64,000 nt of DNA from Thiocystis violacea (GTDB lineage Bacteria; Pseudomonadota; Gammaproteobacteria; Chromatiales; Chromatiaceae). Position numbers and translations under genes: made by a program. Where the stretch lies: positions 1-64,000 of the forward strand of contig NZ_NRRF01000028.1 in the NCBI RefSeq assembly GCF_016583565.1, given 5' to 3'. This document shows positions 38,238 to 47,582 of the stretch, one piece after another. The notes under the pieces are model-generated. The model saw nothing but the letters and a program-made list of their open reading frames with translations, had not been told where the DNA came from and made no database searches. Position 1 is the first letter of the stretch; every line of letters starts with the position of its first letter.

Positions 38238-39626
38238 ATGAGCGTGCTGTGGAACCGACTGAAGTCTCTTCTGCCAGGCGCGGTGGACGATCAAGCGCCG
38301 GAGGTCGCCGCCGCGATGACGGCCGTCCTAGACCTCCACGCCTTTCCGGGCCTCTCCAAGTCGGATGTGAAAACCCTGCTCGATGCGATGTCGTTCGTCC
38401 GCCTGGCGGCGGGGCAGCGGCTGCTGGAGCGGGGCGAGACCATGGATCGGATTTGCTTGGTCCTGAATGGCTGCCTTCACCTGAAGCAGGCCAGCGGGAT
38501 ACCGCTCGAAACCTTTGAGCCGGGCGATTGGATCGGCGACGTCGAGCTCGATGTCTCGGAGGCCGACCACAGCACAGTGATCGCTCGAACCTCGACGATG
38601 CTCCTGGCGATCCGCAGGCAGCAAATCGCTGACTTGGACGAGGCGCGGCAGCGCTATCTGCGGACGCGGATCACGGCTTCACATCTGGCGCGACTTCGGC
38701 GCCTCCGGCTTGAGATCGAGGCGCTTTCCGAGCGGCAAGACCTCTTGGCGGATCTGCTCTACGCGTCGCGAACCCGGAAAGGGGTCGGCTTCGCCCAGTC
38801 TCCGGCGGTCAAGCTGCTGTTCTCGAAAATCAAGGCGCTGCCGGTCTCCAGCATCACGCTGCTGAACAAGATGCTCGACGAGCGCACCACGAAGAACGAA
38901 ATCGTCGAGCTGGTGACCATGGATCCCTCCTTGACCAGCACCTTGTTGCGGGCCGCGAACACGCCGCTGTTCGGTTTCCGGCAGAAGATCACCCATGTGG
39001 GTCACGCCATCGTGCTCATGGGGCACAACATCGTGTATCAGATCATCATGTCGGAGAGCATGCGGCAGAGCCTCCCGGATACGCCCTTCTTCAACGAGCT
39101 GCATCGTCGGGCGATCGAGGTGTCGAGAATTGCCTTCACGGTCTCCGAGTCGCTGCACGCGGGCCGCCCGGCCGAGGTTGCCACGCTGGGGCTGTTGTGC
39201 GACATCGGCTTGGTGGTCATGGAGCTGCTCAAGACCTACAACGCCGGCTTGGGTCTCTTATTCGACGATCTCGATCCCGCGGAGATGGGGGCGGAGTTGC
39301 TGCGCGGCTGGCAGCTACCGGATGTGCTCTGCAAGAGCGTTCAATTCAGCCGCCATCCGGAGTTTGCTCAGCCCCATCGGATTCCAGTGGAGGTGCGCGC
39401 CAACGTCGCCGCGCTCTATCTCGCGCGCTGCTGTTACGACGACCTGCATCGCATCGACGATGCCTCGCCGAGGCTCTTCGCGGCGGATTACCTCAGCGCG
39501 ATCGGTTACCCGGATCTAACGCCAGAGCGGCTGCTTCGCGACCGGGTTCTGCCGAAGCTCAGGGCGCAGCGTCGTCACCTGCCCACCTCCTTGGCCGCGT
39601 CCATCGAGACGGCCCTGCCGACCTGA
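38238..39626 (+). CDS. Cyclic-nucleotide-binding-like plus HDOD domain protein
   Basis: A 462-residue cytosolic signalling protein. The N-terminal part (about 35-150) reads as a Crp-type beta roll (AAGQRLLERGETMDRICLVLNG, FEPGDWIGDVEL). The HDOD domain (about 195-395) has LPVSSITLLNKMLDE, HVGHAIVLMGHNIVYQII and LGLLCDIGLVV. HDOD proteins bind second messengers or act as output modules in stress and motility control. GGAGGG at 38226-38231 sets the start at 38238, not at 38232, six bases upstream. Convergent with the kelch gene. Confidence 0.85.
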   Translation: MSVLWNRLKSLLPGAVDDQAPEVAAAMTAVLDLHAFPGLSKSDVKTLLDAMSFVRLAAGQRLLERGETMDRICLVLNGCLHLKQASGIPLETFEPGDWIGDVELDVSEADHSTVIARTSTMLLAIRRQQIADLDEARQRYLRTRITASHLARLRRLRLEIEALSERQDLLADLLYASRTRKGVGFAQSPAVKLLFSKIKALPVSSITLLNKMLDERTTKNEIVELVTMDPSLTSTLLRAANTPLFGFRQKITHVGHAIVLMGHNIVYQIIMSESMRQSLPDTPFFNELHRRAIEVSRIAFTVSESLHAGRPAEVATLGLLCDIGLVVMELLKTYNAGLGLLFDDLDPAEMGAELLRGWQLPDVLCKSVQFSRHPEFAQPHRIPVEVRANVAALYLARCCYDDLHRIDDASPRLFAADYLSAIGYPDLTPERLLRDRVLPKLRAQRRHLPTSLAASIETALPT

Positions 39627-39655
39627 GCGCGCTGTCAGGCCGTCTCGGGTTCAAC

Positions 39656-41080
39656 TCAAAGAACGGCCGAGCAGGTGACCGGGCCGATCGATCCGTGGAA
39701 GCGCCCCCCCGCCGCAACCCTGAATCCATGACCGAGCGCGATCGAGCGGGACGCTTGGAAGACGACATCGGCGTCATCGAAGACAATCACGGGGCCATGG
39801 GTGCTCAGTGTGGTTTCAGCGCGGATGTACCAGTCGCCATGATAATCCTCACCCTCGATGACCTTCGAGCCCGCGTGGCAGATCTCCTGGGGGGAGACAT
39901 CATTGGGGGCGATGATCAGCGTATTGCTGACTGGATCGAAATTGTTCGTCATGCTGCCCCCGGTAACAAAGAGATTGCCGTTGGGAAGTAGGCTCATGCC
40001 CGAGTTGCCCAGTGAGTAATTCAGGACATGCCCTGACTCAGACTGCTCTAGATCGCCATCGGAGAGATTCACGGAGAACAGGTAATATTCATGTCCTGAT
40101 CCATTATACTCCGTATTCAGGGCGAGGATTCGCACCTTTCCGCGGATCCGATCGACGACTGGCGGATGGAAGGAGAATTCAGTTGAGTCGGGCAAGGGAG
40201 GGTTGGTTTCGAATTGGGCGATGACCTTGGTCGCCGGGTCATAGGTCAATAGCCGGTGTGCCGATACGCTACCCGAGGATTTGAAGGCGAGGAATAAATA
40301 CCTACCGTCATCCATGCGTTGGTCCTGTACCGCTATCGGCTTGCTGGATGCAGTGATACCCCACCCCATCTCCGGCGGGAAGAGTGAGTCCTGCAGGACA
40401 GCGAAGGAGTTGGTATTCACGTCATAGACTTCGACTGCATCGATCGGTGCCCCGCCCTGATAGGGATAGCCGCCCATGACGACCCCCTGTCCATCGTCCG
40501 CGGGTAAGACGATCGTGTAGGCGCGGGGCACGTTCAGCGGCCCAGTGGGGGTGAAGGTGCGCGTGCTTGGGTCATAGATCTCACCATAGGTATGAGCGTC
40601 ACTCTGTATCCACCAGCCGCCCGCGATCAGGGCCTTGCCTCCAGTCAAATAGGCCGCGCCGCAGCCCGTTCGCAGGCGGTTCAGCGTGTCCGTCGCTGAA
40701 AAGAGCTCTGTCGTGGGATCGAAGGTTTCCGCGGTCACATAGCCTGGCACACCCCAGTCCTTACTGCCACCGGCGAGCAGCACTTCGCCGCTGTCACTGA
40801 CCGCGAATGCCGGCCAATCATGGCTGTAAAGCATGTTCAACACTTGGAACGATGGGGCGCCGTCATAGAGGATTTCAGCTGTGTTGAGGGCGGTGAAACC
40901 TGTCCCATGCCCGCCGAAGACCACGACCGTGCCATCGTTCAGGGTCAGCTGCGCATGCGCCATGCGCGGCAGGTACATTGGGGTGGCCGGTGTGAACTCG
41001 ACGTCTAGAGCCATGCAGGTGCCGCCTGTCATAGCCGTTAGTGAGAACATCGCAAGAACAGCAAATCTCGCCATTGTCAT
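39656..41080 (-). CDS. Secreted kelch-repeat protein
   Basis: A 474-residue exported protein with signal peptide (about 1-24). It has five or more kelch-type blades, seen as repeated VVFGGHGTG, VLLAGGSKDW, ALIAGGWW, VVMGGYPY and LFVTGGSM, each with an upstream R or Y-D-P motif. After the propeller, the last 40 residues (VVFQASRSIALGHGFRVAAGGRFHG) resemble a small repeat domain found at the end of secreted proteins. It does not show the copper ligands of galactose oxidase. The start at 41080 has GAGGAG upstream. Function unknown, probably cell-surface. Confidence 0.8.
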   Translation of the reverse strand: MTMARFAVLAMFSLTAMTGGTCMALDVEFTPATPMYLPRMAHAQLTLNDGTVVVFGGHGTGFTALNTAEILYDGAPSFQVLNMLYSHDWPAFAVSDSGEVLLAGGSKDWGVPGYVTAETFDPTTELFSATDTLNRLRTGCGAAYLTGGKALIAGGWWIQSDAHTYGEIYDPSTRTFTPTGPLNVPRAYTIVLPADDGQGVVMGGYPYQGGAPIDAVEVYDVNTNSFAVLQDSLFPPEMGWGITASSKPIAVQDQRMDDGRYLFLAFKSSGSVSAHRLLTYDPATKVIAQFETNPPLPDSTEFSFHPPVVDRIRGKVRILALNTEYNGSGHEYYLFSVNLSDGDLEQSESGHVLNYSLGNSGMSLLPNGNLFVTGGSMTNNFDPVSNTLIIAPNDVSPQEICHAGSKVIEGEDYHGDWYIRAETTLSTHGPVIVFDDADVVFQASRSIALGHGFRVAAGGRFHGSIGPVTCSAVL

Positions 41081-41917
41081 CGTCGTAGCTCCTCGTTTCT
41101 CAATGAAAAATACGTTGGACGCATGTGTCGATGAATCGAGCGAGCGTCCAACTTCATCTGTCCAGTTATTTCGCAAGCATCGCGTTATTGCAGGCTCGCG
41201 CATCAATGAATTATTTAACAAGGCGACTGCTCTCGGAAGATGCCCCGATATCGCCGCCATTCTTTCCGATGGATAGATCGCTTGGATTGCTGTCAGGTCA
41301 ATGCTCTTGGCCCGATGCGTTCTATCCAGGATCTGTGCGTTCTGTCTCTTATTTTAGTTGATCGAACGTCATGACAGAACCGCAGTCCGTCGTAATCCGC
41401 TTTGATCTCGATGATATGCGTCGTTTCGTGTCCATGAGTCCGTGAGTAGTTTCAGGAGTAAATCATTGCAAATAGGCGAATTTACACGGCGCTATCAGTT
41501 CTTTGTCTGGATGCTTCTGTCAGGCTCGGGTGCTTGCAGCTTGGTATTTCGTGTACATGGTGAGTTCGATGCTTGAGTCCGGATCGCCATCAGGCATCTG
41601 GGCTTCCTGCTGACTTGTCCGCGGTGTGAAGATCGCCGACACCACCAGTGCAGGCATCGCGCGGCAGATGCCAGGCCGGACACGTCCTGGAACCAGTGGG
41701 ACCGTCCGAGCAACGGATCTAGACGGGGCGCTGTGACGGAGCGTGCCGGTTGCAGATCACCTGCGGTTCCGGCTCAGGGCGTCGCGTCAAGCGGGTTGTG
41801 CGTGCGTGCTCGACTCGGACACTGGTTCGCGGCGCGGGGCGGAATCAATGCGAGCAGGGTGCGCGGGCTGCCGAGCCCATCCCGGGCCAGGTCGGTCGAG
41901 GGGTGACCTGGGAGCGG
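41081..41917. other. Long intergenic region without a recognised gene
   Basis: About 840 bp, somewhat less GC-rich in its first half. Only short open frames without ribosome sites are present. It holds the promoter of the kelch gene, but no repeat, terminator or RNA gene could be recognised. It may be the remains of deleted DNA. Confidence 0.4.
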
Positions 41918-43525
41918 TCAATCGAACGCCTTCAGGAGTACGGGCGCCAGTTCGCTCATCTTCCCGATGACAGAGGTTTCCGGCACCAGGCCGGGGACGA
42001 ATCCCGCCGCCCGAAGGCGCTGTAGCAGACTCGCTTGGCTCGCAATGACGTGGATCGGGACATCCCAGGTTGCGTTCTCGCCGCTGACGCTGGAGGCGGG
42101 TTGGTGATCTCCGAGGATGATGAGAACCAGGTTGTCCTTGGGGTGGTGCTCCAGGAAACCTGCGAGCACCTCAAAGGCATAGCCAACCGCCTCGACGTAG
42201 CTGGCGCCCAGGTTCGTCCAGCTTGGTTTGCGGTTCAACGCATGATCGACACGGCTTGGATCGAAGGGTTTCGGGCCGAGAATCGCCTGCCAGTCGGGCT
42301 GATAGGGCGCGACGGGCCGGAATGGGGCGTGACTGGTGATCGTCGGGAAGACGACGAAGACGGGCGGCCGCGGCTTGACGGACAGCTCTTGCTGGTCGAG
42401 CCGCGCGAGTGCGTATTGGTCGGGGATGCGCCACCAGCCGAACGCGGGTCCCCGGTAGTCCAGTCCGGTGGCGTCATAGATCTTGTCATAGGCGTAGAAG
42501 CGCCCCTCCGGCCAGGCCATGCGCAGGCCCGGCATCAGCCCCAGCACTCGGTAGTCCGCGGCGGCGAAACGGTGCACCAGGGTGTCGCGATCACGGGTCA
42601 GCAGCAGGTTGTAGCGGCCGCTGTCACCGACCTCGATGCCGGACAGGAGGCTCATGTGCGCTAACCAGGAGCCGCTGCCGAAGGTCGGCGAGCGCACGCG
42701 TGCCGAAACGACCTCGCGCCGCGTGCCCGCGATCGCCGCGGCGAGTCTGCGCCGGCTCGCCTCGAGGGCGCGGGCGTATTCGGGCCGATCCAGGGTCGTG
42801 GACCCGTAGGACTCCAGGAAGATCAAGAGGACATCGGCGCCGGCGATCTGGCGGAAGCGCGACGCGGGGAGCGGCGGGGCATCGAGCGCCTGATCGGTGT
42901 CCGCGCGCATGGCCTCGCCGATGAAGCGCAGTTGCTCCACGTAGGTCTGGGTGACCGGTCGCGAGAACCATGTGCGCACGCCAAGCTCCTTGTGCATCCG
43001 CCCGGCGACGAAGAGGAGCACCAAGAGGAGGCAGGCGCCGATTAGAATTCGGCGCGGGGCTACAAGGGTAAGGGCGTCAGTCGTGCGGGCGAGCATCCAG
43101 CGAATCCCGAAGAACGCCCCCAAGAGCCCCAGCGCAAGGGATGCGGCGGCGAGCAACAACTGCCGCCCGCTGGCCGCTTGGATGAGCATGGCGGCCACCC
43201 CGGGGAGGTGCGGGGCGTCCCAGTAGAGATTGATGCGCCGTCCATAGAGGGCCGGGGCCGTGACCTCCGCATAGCGCCCGAGGGTCATGCAGAGGAGCGC
43301 CAGGGTCAGCAGACCCAGCATGCGCCGCGAGGGCGGCCGGCCCCATTCGGTGAACAGGGCCATGAGTAGCACCAGCCCCAGGATCTCGATCGAGAGATGG
43401 TGGCGCGTCGTGATCCAGGGCGTCGGCCAGACGTTGTAGAAGCTCAAGAGCAGGTTCAGCCCGTAGAGCGAGACGCCGAGGGCGAGCCAGAGACGCCAGC
43501 GTCGGGCTTTCGGATCAGTCGGCAT
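41918..43525 (-). CDS. LTA-synthase-like sulfatase / phosphoglycerol transferase family protein
   Basis: A 535-residue membrane enzyme. Five N-terminal helices (within residues 1-180) precede an alkaline-phosphatase-superfamily domain. LLIFLESYGST supplies the first metal glutamate, SPTFGSGSW the probable nucleophile loop (Ser in place of Thr), and LVLIILGDHQPA the Asp-His metal pair near the end. Related enzymes transfer phosphoglycerol or phosphoethanolamine to periplasmic glucans, LPS or LTA. The start lies 30 bp after the CDP-alcohol phosphatidyltransferase gene, so both probably act on lipid-derived headgroups. Confidence 0.82.
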   Translation of the reverse strand: MPTDPKARRWRLWLALGVSLYGLNLLLSFYNVWPTPWITTRHHLSIEILGLVLLMALFTEWGRPPSRRMLGLLTLALLCMTLGRYAEVTAPALYGRRINLYWDAPHLPGVAAMLIQAASGRQLLLAAASLALGLLGAFFGIRWMLARTTDALTLVAPRRILIGACLLLVLLFVAGRMHKELGVRTWFSRPVTQTYVEQLRFIGEAMRADTDQALDAPPLPASRFRQIAGADVLLIFLESYGSTTLDRPEYARALEASRRRLAAAIAGTRREVVSARVRSPTFGSGSWLAHMSLLSGIEVGDSGRYNLLLTRDRDTLVHRFAAADYRVLGLMPGLRMAWPEGRFYAYDKIYDATGLDYRGPAFGWWRIPDQYALARLDQQELSVKPRPPVFVVFPTITSHAPFRPVAPYQPDWQAILGPKPFDPSRVDHALNRKPSWTNLGASYVEAVGYAFEVLAGFLEHHPKDNLVLIILGDHQPASSVSGENATWDVPIHVIASQASLLQRLRAAGFVPGLVPETSVIGKMSELAPVLLKAFD

Positions 43526-43554
43526 CGGTTGTCAGCCTCTTGAACGTCATGCGG

Positions 43555-44382
43555 TCAGGCTTGCGTTCCATCGGACGCCTGATCGCCGCGGATGGGGGCT
43601 GGTTTGGGCGAACGCCGGCGCGGCTGAGCCCTCTCGGGGCCTTGTCTCCATAGCCACCAGAGATCCACGGCGAACGAGTAGCCGACGAAAACCAGGCCCA
43701 AGGCCGCCAATCCCATGCTTGCGGGTGGCTGAATCGGCGGGGTGAGGGTCAGCAAGAGCGTGAGCACGATCAGGACGCAGAAGGTTTGACGTCGACGACT
43801 CGGCGGAAGCGGCCGGTTCAGCCAAGGCCAGATCCGGGCCGAGGCGAGAAAGAGATAGCGCGCGAGACCGATCAGCAGGATCCAGTGCCCGGCCTTGTCC
43901 TGGCTAAAGATCAAGGCCGCCAACACGAGGACCAGCAGGGCATCGGTCTCCATGTCGAAGCGCGCGCCGAAGGCGCTGGCCCAGCCGCCGCGACGCGCCA
44001 GCCAGCCGTCGAGCCCATCGAGCACCAGGATCAGTGCCGCCACCAGTGCCGGTCGCCAGCTGTCGAGGTCGAGCGGCTCGCCGATCCAGCCCGCGAGGAG
44101 TGCTGTCAATCCGAGGCGCAGGAGGGTGACCTGGTTCGCGGGGAAGAGTCGCGGATGGGGCAAATGCCCAGGCAGCTGGCGAGACAGCCAGCCCAGGACG
44201 ACCGCGTAAACTGCGGCCGACTTGAGGGCGGCCCAACCGCCGAGTCCCATCCAGCCGGCGAGCAGGTGCGCGAGCAGCGTCAGCAGCAGCAAGCCCATGA
44301 CGGCGTTGACGAGGGCGCTTCGCGCGAGTCGCGCGCGTGCGTCGGCGAGACAGTGGAATCGGCGTTCGTCGGACGGCGGCAT
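43555..44382 (-). CDS. CDP-alcohol phosphatidyltransferase family protein
   Basis: A 275-residue integral membrane protein with the family signature D-G-x2-A-R-x8-G-x3-D-x3-D, seen as LDGLDGWLARRGG and GARFDMETDALL (about residues 150-180). Seven or more helices. It makes a phospholipid by joining CDP-diacylglycerol to an alcohol; which alcohol cannot be told. The start at 44382 (M-P-P-S-D) is tentative; the frame stays open to 44484. First gene of a pair with the LTA-synthase-like enzyme. Confidence 0.85.
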   Translation of the reverse strand: MPPSDERRFHCLADARARLARSALVNAVMGLLLLTLLAHLLAGWMGLGGWAALKSAAVYAVVLGWLSRQLPGHLPHPRLFPANQVTLLRLGLTALLAGWIGEPLDLDSWRPALVAALILVLDGLDGWLARRGGWASAFGARFDMETDALLVLVLAALIFSQDKAGHWILLIGLARYLFLASARIWPWLNRPLPPSRRRQTFCVLIVLTLLLTLTPPIQPPASMGLAALGLVFVGYSFAVDLWWLWRQGPERAQPRRRSPKPAPIRGDQASDGTQA

Positions 44383-44508
44383 CCTGATCAGACCTGTTGC
44401 TGGGTGAGCGGGAGCACTTGGCCCGAGGGCGCTGGCGGCGGCATCACATCCTTCGATGATGAGGGCGAGCGACCCGGAGTGCACGCCCTCGATCGCGCTG
44501 CTCGGATC

Positions 44509-45393
44509 TTAGGCGGCGCTCAGGCGTCGCTGCCAGCGGTCGGCCCATTCGAAGCAGGCCAGTCCGGCGAGGATGATGGCGCTGCCGATCCAGACCCTGG
44601 GGCTGAGCACTTCGCCGTTGGCGGCTTGGCCCAGGAAGAGCGCCAGGACAGGCGTGATCAGCGTGATGAGCGCGACCCGGCTGGCCTGGATGTGATGGAG
44701 GACGTGGTAGTAGAGGATGAACCCGATTGCCGAGCCGAATAGGGCCAGATAGAGGATCGACCAGGCAGCCCGCGGCGTGAGCGTCGCGGGGATCGTGGCG
44801 TCGAGCAATCCCCAGCTCAGCAAGAACAGGGGCACGGCGATCAGCAGCGCACCGGTCGTCGTCTCCAGCGGATGCAAGCGCGCCCCGATCCGCTTGATCC
44901 AGACCGCGCTGCCCGAATGGATGAGGACCGCGGCGAGGATGCCGCCAACACCAAGCACGGCGCCATGGCCAAGGGCCAGGCTCTGGCTGAAGATCAGCCC
45001 CAGCCCAGCGATACCCAGCCCGATGCCGAGCAGCCGCCCTGGCGTCACGGCGCGCTCGCCGAGCCAAACCGCCGCCATGAGCGCCGTCGCGACCGGGGTG
45101 AACCCGAAGAGCACTGACATGAGGCCGGAAGGGATGAACTGGGAGGCCCAGTAGGTGCTGCTCATGGCGCCCCAGATGCCCAATCCGGCGGCGCAATAGG
45201 TCTGCAGCGCTCTGCGGTGCCAGCGCATGCGCCGACTCATGAGGGCGACCAGCACCAGGCAGATGAAGACGCCCAGCACCATGCGCGAGGTGACACCGAA
45301 CAGAAAGCCCGCCGGCTCGCTGCTCCACTTGATCGCCAATGGTGTGGTCGCCCAGATGAGCACGACACCCATGAATGCCGCCGGAACGGACAC
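44509..45393 (-). CDS. EamA/DMT-family transporter
   Basis: A 294-residue protein with ten hydrophobic helices in two EamA halves (about 5-135 and 145-285). FGFTPVATALMAAVWLGE and ITPVLALFLGQAANGEVLSP are the repeated family elements. Probable metabolite exporter; substrate unknown. A minus-strand terminator lies just upstream (45425-45451), which insulates it from read-through. Confidence 0.9.
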   Translation of the reverse strand: MSVPAAFMGVVLIWATTPLAIKWSSEPAGFLFGVTSRMVLGVFICLVLVALMSRRMRWHRRALQTYCAAGLGIWGAMSSTYWASQFIPSGLMSVLFGFTPVATALMAAVWLGERAVTPGRLLGIGLGIAGLGLIFSQSLALGHGAVLGVGGILAAVLIHSGSAVWIKRIGARLHPLETTTGALLIAVPLFLLSWGLLDATIPATLTPRAAWSILYLALFGSAIGFILYYHVLHHIQASRVALITLITPVLALFLGQAANGEVLSPRVWIGSAIILAGLACFEWADRWQRRLSAA

Positions 45394-45424
45394 GCGATAC
45401 CTCCGCTTTGCTGGTCCAACAACG

Positions 45425-45451
45425 AAAAAGACCGCGGCTGGAATGCCGCGG
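45425..45451 (-). terminator. Intrinsic terminator upstream of the EamA gene
   Basis: On the minus strand GCC-GCGG type stem (45445-45451 with 45432-45438, loop of six), then TC and five U residues (45425-45429). It would end a transcript coming from 45.5-45.7 kb, where only a weak 28-residue frame (45490-45576) is open. The rest of 45394-45755 holds no recognised gene. Confidence 0.65.
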
Positions 45452-45755
45452 CCTGTGGGGTCTGACGAGACGCCTGGGGTCGTCTCGTGTCAATCAGGCA
45501 CGCGGTATCGGCGCAGCCAGCGCATCGCGCGGCTGGCCATGTGGCGGTCCTGATAGGTGTGGATCACGGGGAGCATGGGATCGAGTGTCACCGATTCGCC
45601 GCGACGGCACAAGCGGCTCCTTGCGGAGCGAGTGCGCCCCGGCGCGCGTGACGCGCAGAACCTGCACGTCGAATTCGCGCGCGCGCGCACCGACATTCTC
45701 CTCAGCGGCCAGAATGCACCACCGCGAATGCGCCAACGCGAACAGGTAAGCGCCG

Positions 45756-47372
45756 ATGACGAACGAGAAGCTCAGACAGGTCTACGCCTATCATTTCGAC
45801 AGCAAACACCGTCCCGAACGCTACGCGCCCGGGCCGGGCGGTCTGGATTGGGCGACGCAACCCAACCCGTTCCGATCCTTCGCGGGCGTGCCGCGCCTGA
45901 TGCTGCCGCTCCTCGCGGATGGCGGCGATCTGCCCTTCTCGGCTGTCCGGGCGGGCGAGCGTCCGCCCGCCGCACCCCTGGATATCGATCACCTGGGTCT
46001 GCTGCTCGAGCGCTCGCTCGGCCTGTCCGCCTGGAAGTCTTACGGTGACGCGCGCTGGGCACTGCGCTGCAACCCTTCGAGCGGCAATCTGCATCCGACG
46101 GAGGCGTATCTGGTCAGCGGCGGCTGTCCTGGTCTCGTGGGCGGCGTCTATCACTATCAGAGCCACGATCATTGTCTGGAGCAGCGTGCCCAAGACATCA
46201 CCCTGTTCGCCCAGGCTGAGGCGCCGGGTGGCGTGATCCTCGCCTTGACGAGCGTCCATTGGCGTGAGGCCTGGAAATACGGGCTGCGCGCCTATCGCTA
46301 CTGTCAGCACGACGTCGGGCACGCCTTGGCGGCGGTTGCCTATGCCGCCGCTGTCCTGGGCTGGCGGGTGGAGCGACTTGGCTGGTCCGATGCGACCTTG
46401 GCGCGCATCCTCGGCGTCGACCGCGCCCCGGATTTCGATCCGGACGAGCGAGAGGCGCCTGATCTGGCCCTCTGGGTGGGGCCTGAGCGACCGAGCCGTG
46501 AGGTCGTCGAGGCGCTGAGGCGTCGGCCTTGGTCCTTCAGCGGAACGGCCAACCGTCTCAGCCCGGGACACCTGAGCTGGCATGGCATCGAGCTGGTCTG
46601 CCAGGCGTGCGAGCGTGACGCGGAGCAGGGCGTCGCGTCAGTCGCCGAGACACCGCTGCCGAGCGTGATTCCGCGGGTCTGCGAGCAGGGAGCGGCGGCC
46701 CTGATCCGGCAGAGACGCAGCGCGGTGGCCTTCGATGGCTGCACCAGCATGCCGTTCGATGCCTGGGTGGCGATGCTGGATGCGCTCCTGCCCAGGCCCG
46801 GCGTGCCGCCGTTGGACGCCTGGGGTCGGTCTCCGCGCGTGAATCTCCTGCTCTTCGTGCATCGGGTCGAGGCTGTCCCGCCCGGTCTCTATGCGCTGGT
46901 GCGGGCGCCCGACAGTCTCGGCAGTCTGCGCGAGAGCCTTCGGCCCGACTGGTCGTGGGCGCTGGTCGAGGGGGTGCCGACGCACCTGGGGCTCTATCGC
47001 CTGGTCGAGGGGGACGCCCGCGAGGCGGCGCGCGCGCTCGCTTGTCATCAGGACATCGCCGGGGATGGCTGCTTCGCGGTCGCCATGCTGGCTGAATTCG
47101 ACGCGGCCCTGGAAGAGGGGGCTTGGTGCTATCGGGAACTCTTCTGGGAGTGCGGATTGCTGGGGCAGGTGCTCTATCTGGAAGCCGAGGCCGCGGGGCT
47201 GCGTGGCACAGGGATCGGCTGCTTCTTCGATGACGCGGTCCATCATCTCCTGGGCATCGAGGACACCCGTTGGCAGTCGCTCTATCACTTCACCCTGGGT
47301 GCGCCCCTCGAGGATGCGCGGCTCCAGAGCGAGCCGCCCTATGCGCATCGCGAGGGCGGGCGCTTGGATTGA
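45756..47372 (+). CDS. SagB/ThcOx-type nitroreductase-family oxidoreductase
   Basis: A 538-residue protein with two nitroreductase-like halves. The first (about 80-240) carries RCNPSSGNLHPTEAYLV, the FMN-binding signature of SagB-type dehydrogenases. The second (about 310-535) carries a RRSAVAFDG start and FFWECGLLGQVLYLEAEA-like LFWECGLLGQVLYLEAE. SagB enzymes oxidise azolines to azoles in TOMM peptides, but no cyclodehydratase or precursor peptide is visible nearby, so this stand-alone member may have another substrate. Cytosolic. Plus strand, alone. Confidence 0.85.
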   Translation: MTNEKLRQVYAYHFDSKHRPERYAPGPGGLDWATQPNPFRSFAGVPRLMLPLLADGGDLPFSAVRAGERPPAAPLDIDHLGLLLERSLGLSAWKSYGDARWALRCNPSSGNLHPTEAYLVSGGCPGLVGGVYHYQSHDHCLEQRAQDITLFAQAEAPGGVILALTSVHWREAWKYGLRAYRYCQHDVGHALAAVAYAAAVLGWRVERLGWSDATLARILGVDRAPDFDPDEREAPDLALWVGPERPSREVVEALRRRPWSFSGTANRLSPGHLSWHGIELVCQACERDAEQGVASVAETPLPSVIPRVCEQGAAALIRQRRSAVAFDGCTSMPFDAWVAMLDALLPRPGVPPLDAWGRSPRVNLLLFVHRVEAVPPGLYALVRAPDSLGSLRESLRPDWSWALVEGVPTHLGLYRLVEGDAREAARALACHQDIAGDGCFAVAMLAEFDAALEEGAWCYRELFWECGLLGQVLYLEAEAAGLRGTGIGCFFDDAVHHLLGIEDTRWQSLYHFTLGAPLEDARLQSEPPYAHREGGRLD

Positions 47373-47375
47373 GTC

Positions 47376-47510
47376 TCAGCCTGGCGAGCGTTCGGCCCTG
47401 AGATCGCCGAGTGCGGCAAGGACCAGGTCGTAATTATTGATGATCGGTGCGATCTGCGACTCGAGACGATCGACGATCTTGAATCCAAAGCCTGGCACAG
47501 GTGAACTCAT
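47376..47510 (-). CDS. Possible 44-residue protein
   Basis: Between the SagB-type gene and the HAD gene, the minus strand encodes M-S-S-P-V-P-G-F-G-F then KIVDRLESQIAPIINNYDLV and a short ALGDLRAERSPG tail. The amino-acid make-up looks like a real amphipathic helix, but there is no ribosome site ahead of ATG 47510 and no family is recognised. It lies downstream of the HAD gene on the same strand. Confidence 0.3.
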   Translation of the reverse strand: MSSPVPGFGFKIVDRLESQIAPIINNYDLVLAALGDLRAERSPG

Positions 47511-47582
47511 CGCATCAGCAACACTCTATGGACCTGACAAACCTGGCTCGTCAGACAATAGGCACCAGCGCCGAGCGCCGGC

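Noticed and set aside
41100..41900. Small open frames in the gap upstream of the kelch gene
   Set aside because: None has a ribosome site, conserved motif or codon pattern like the neighbours.
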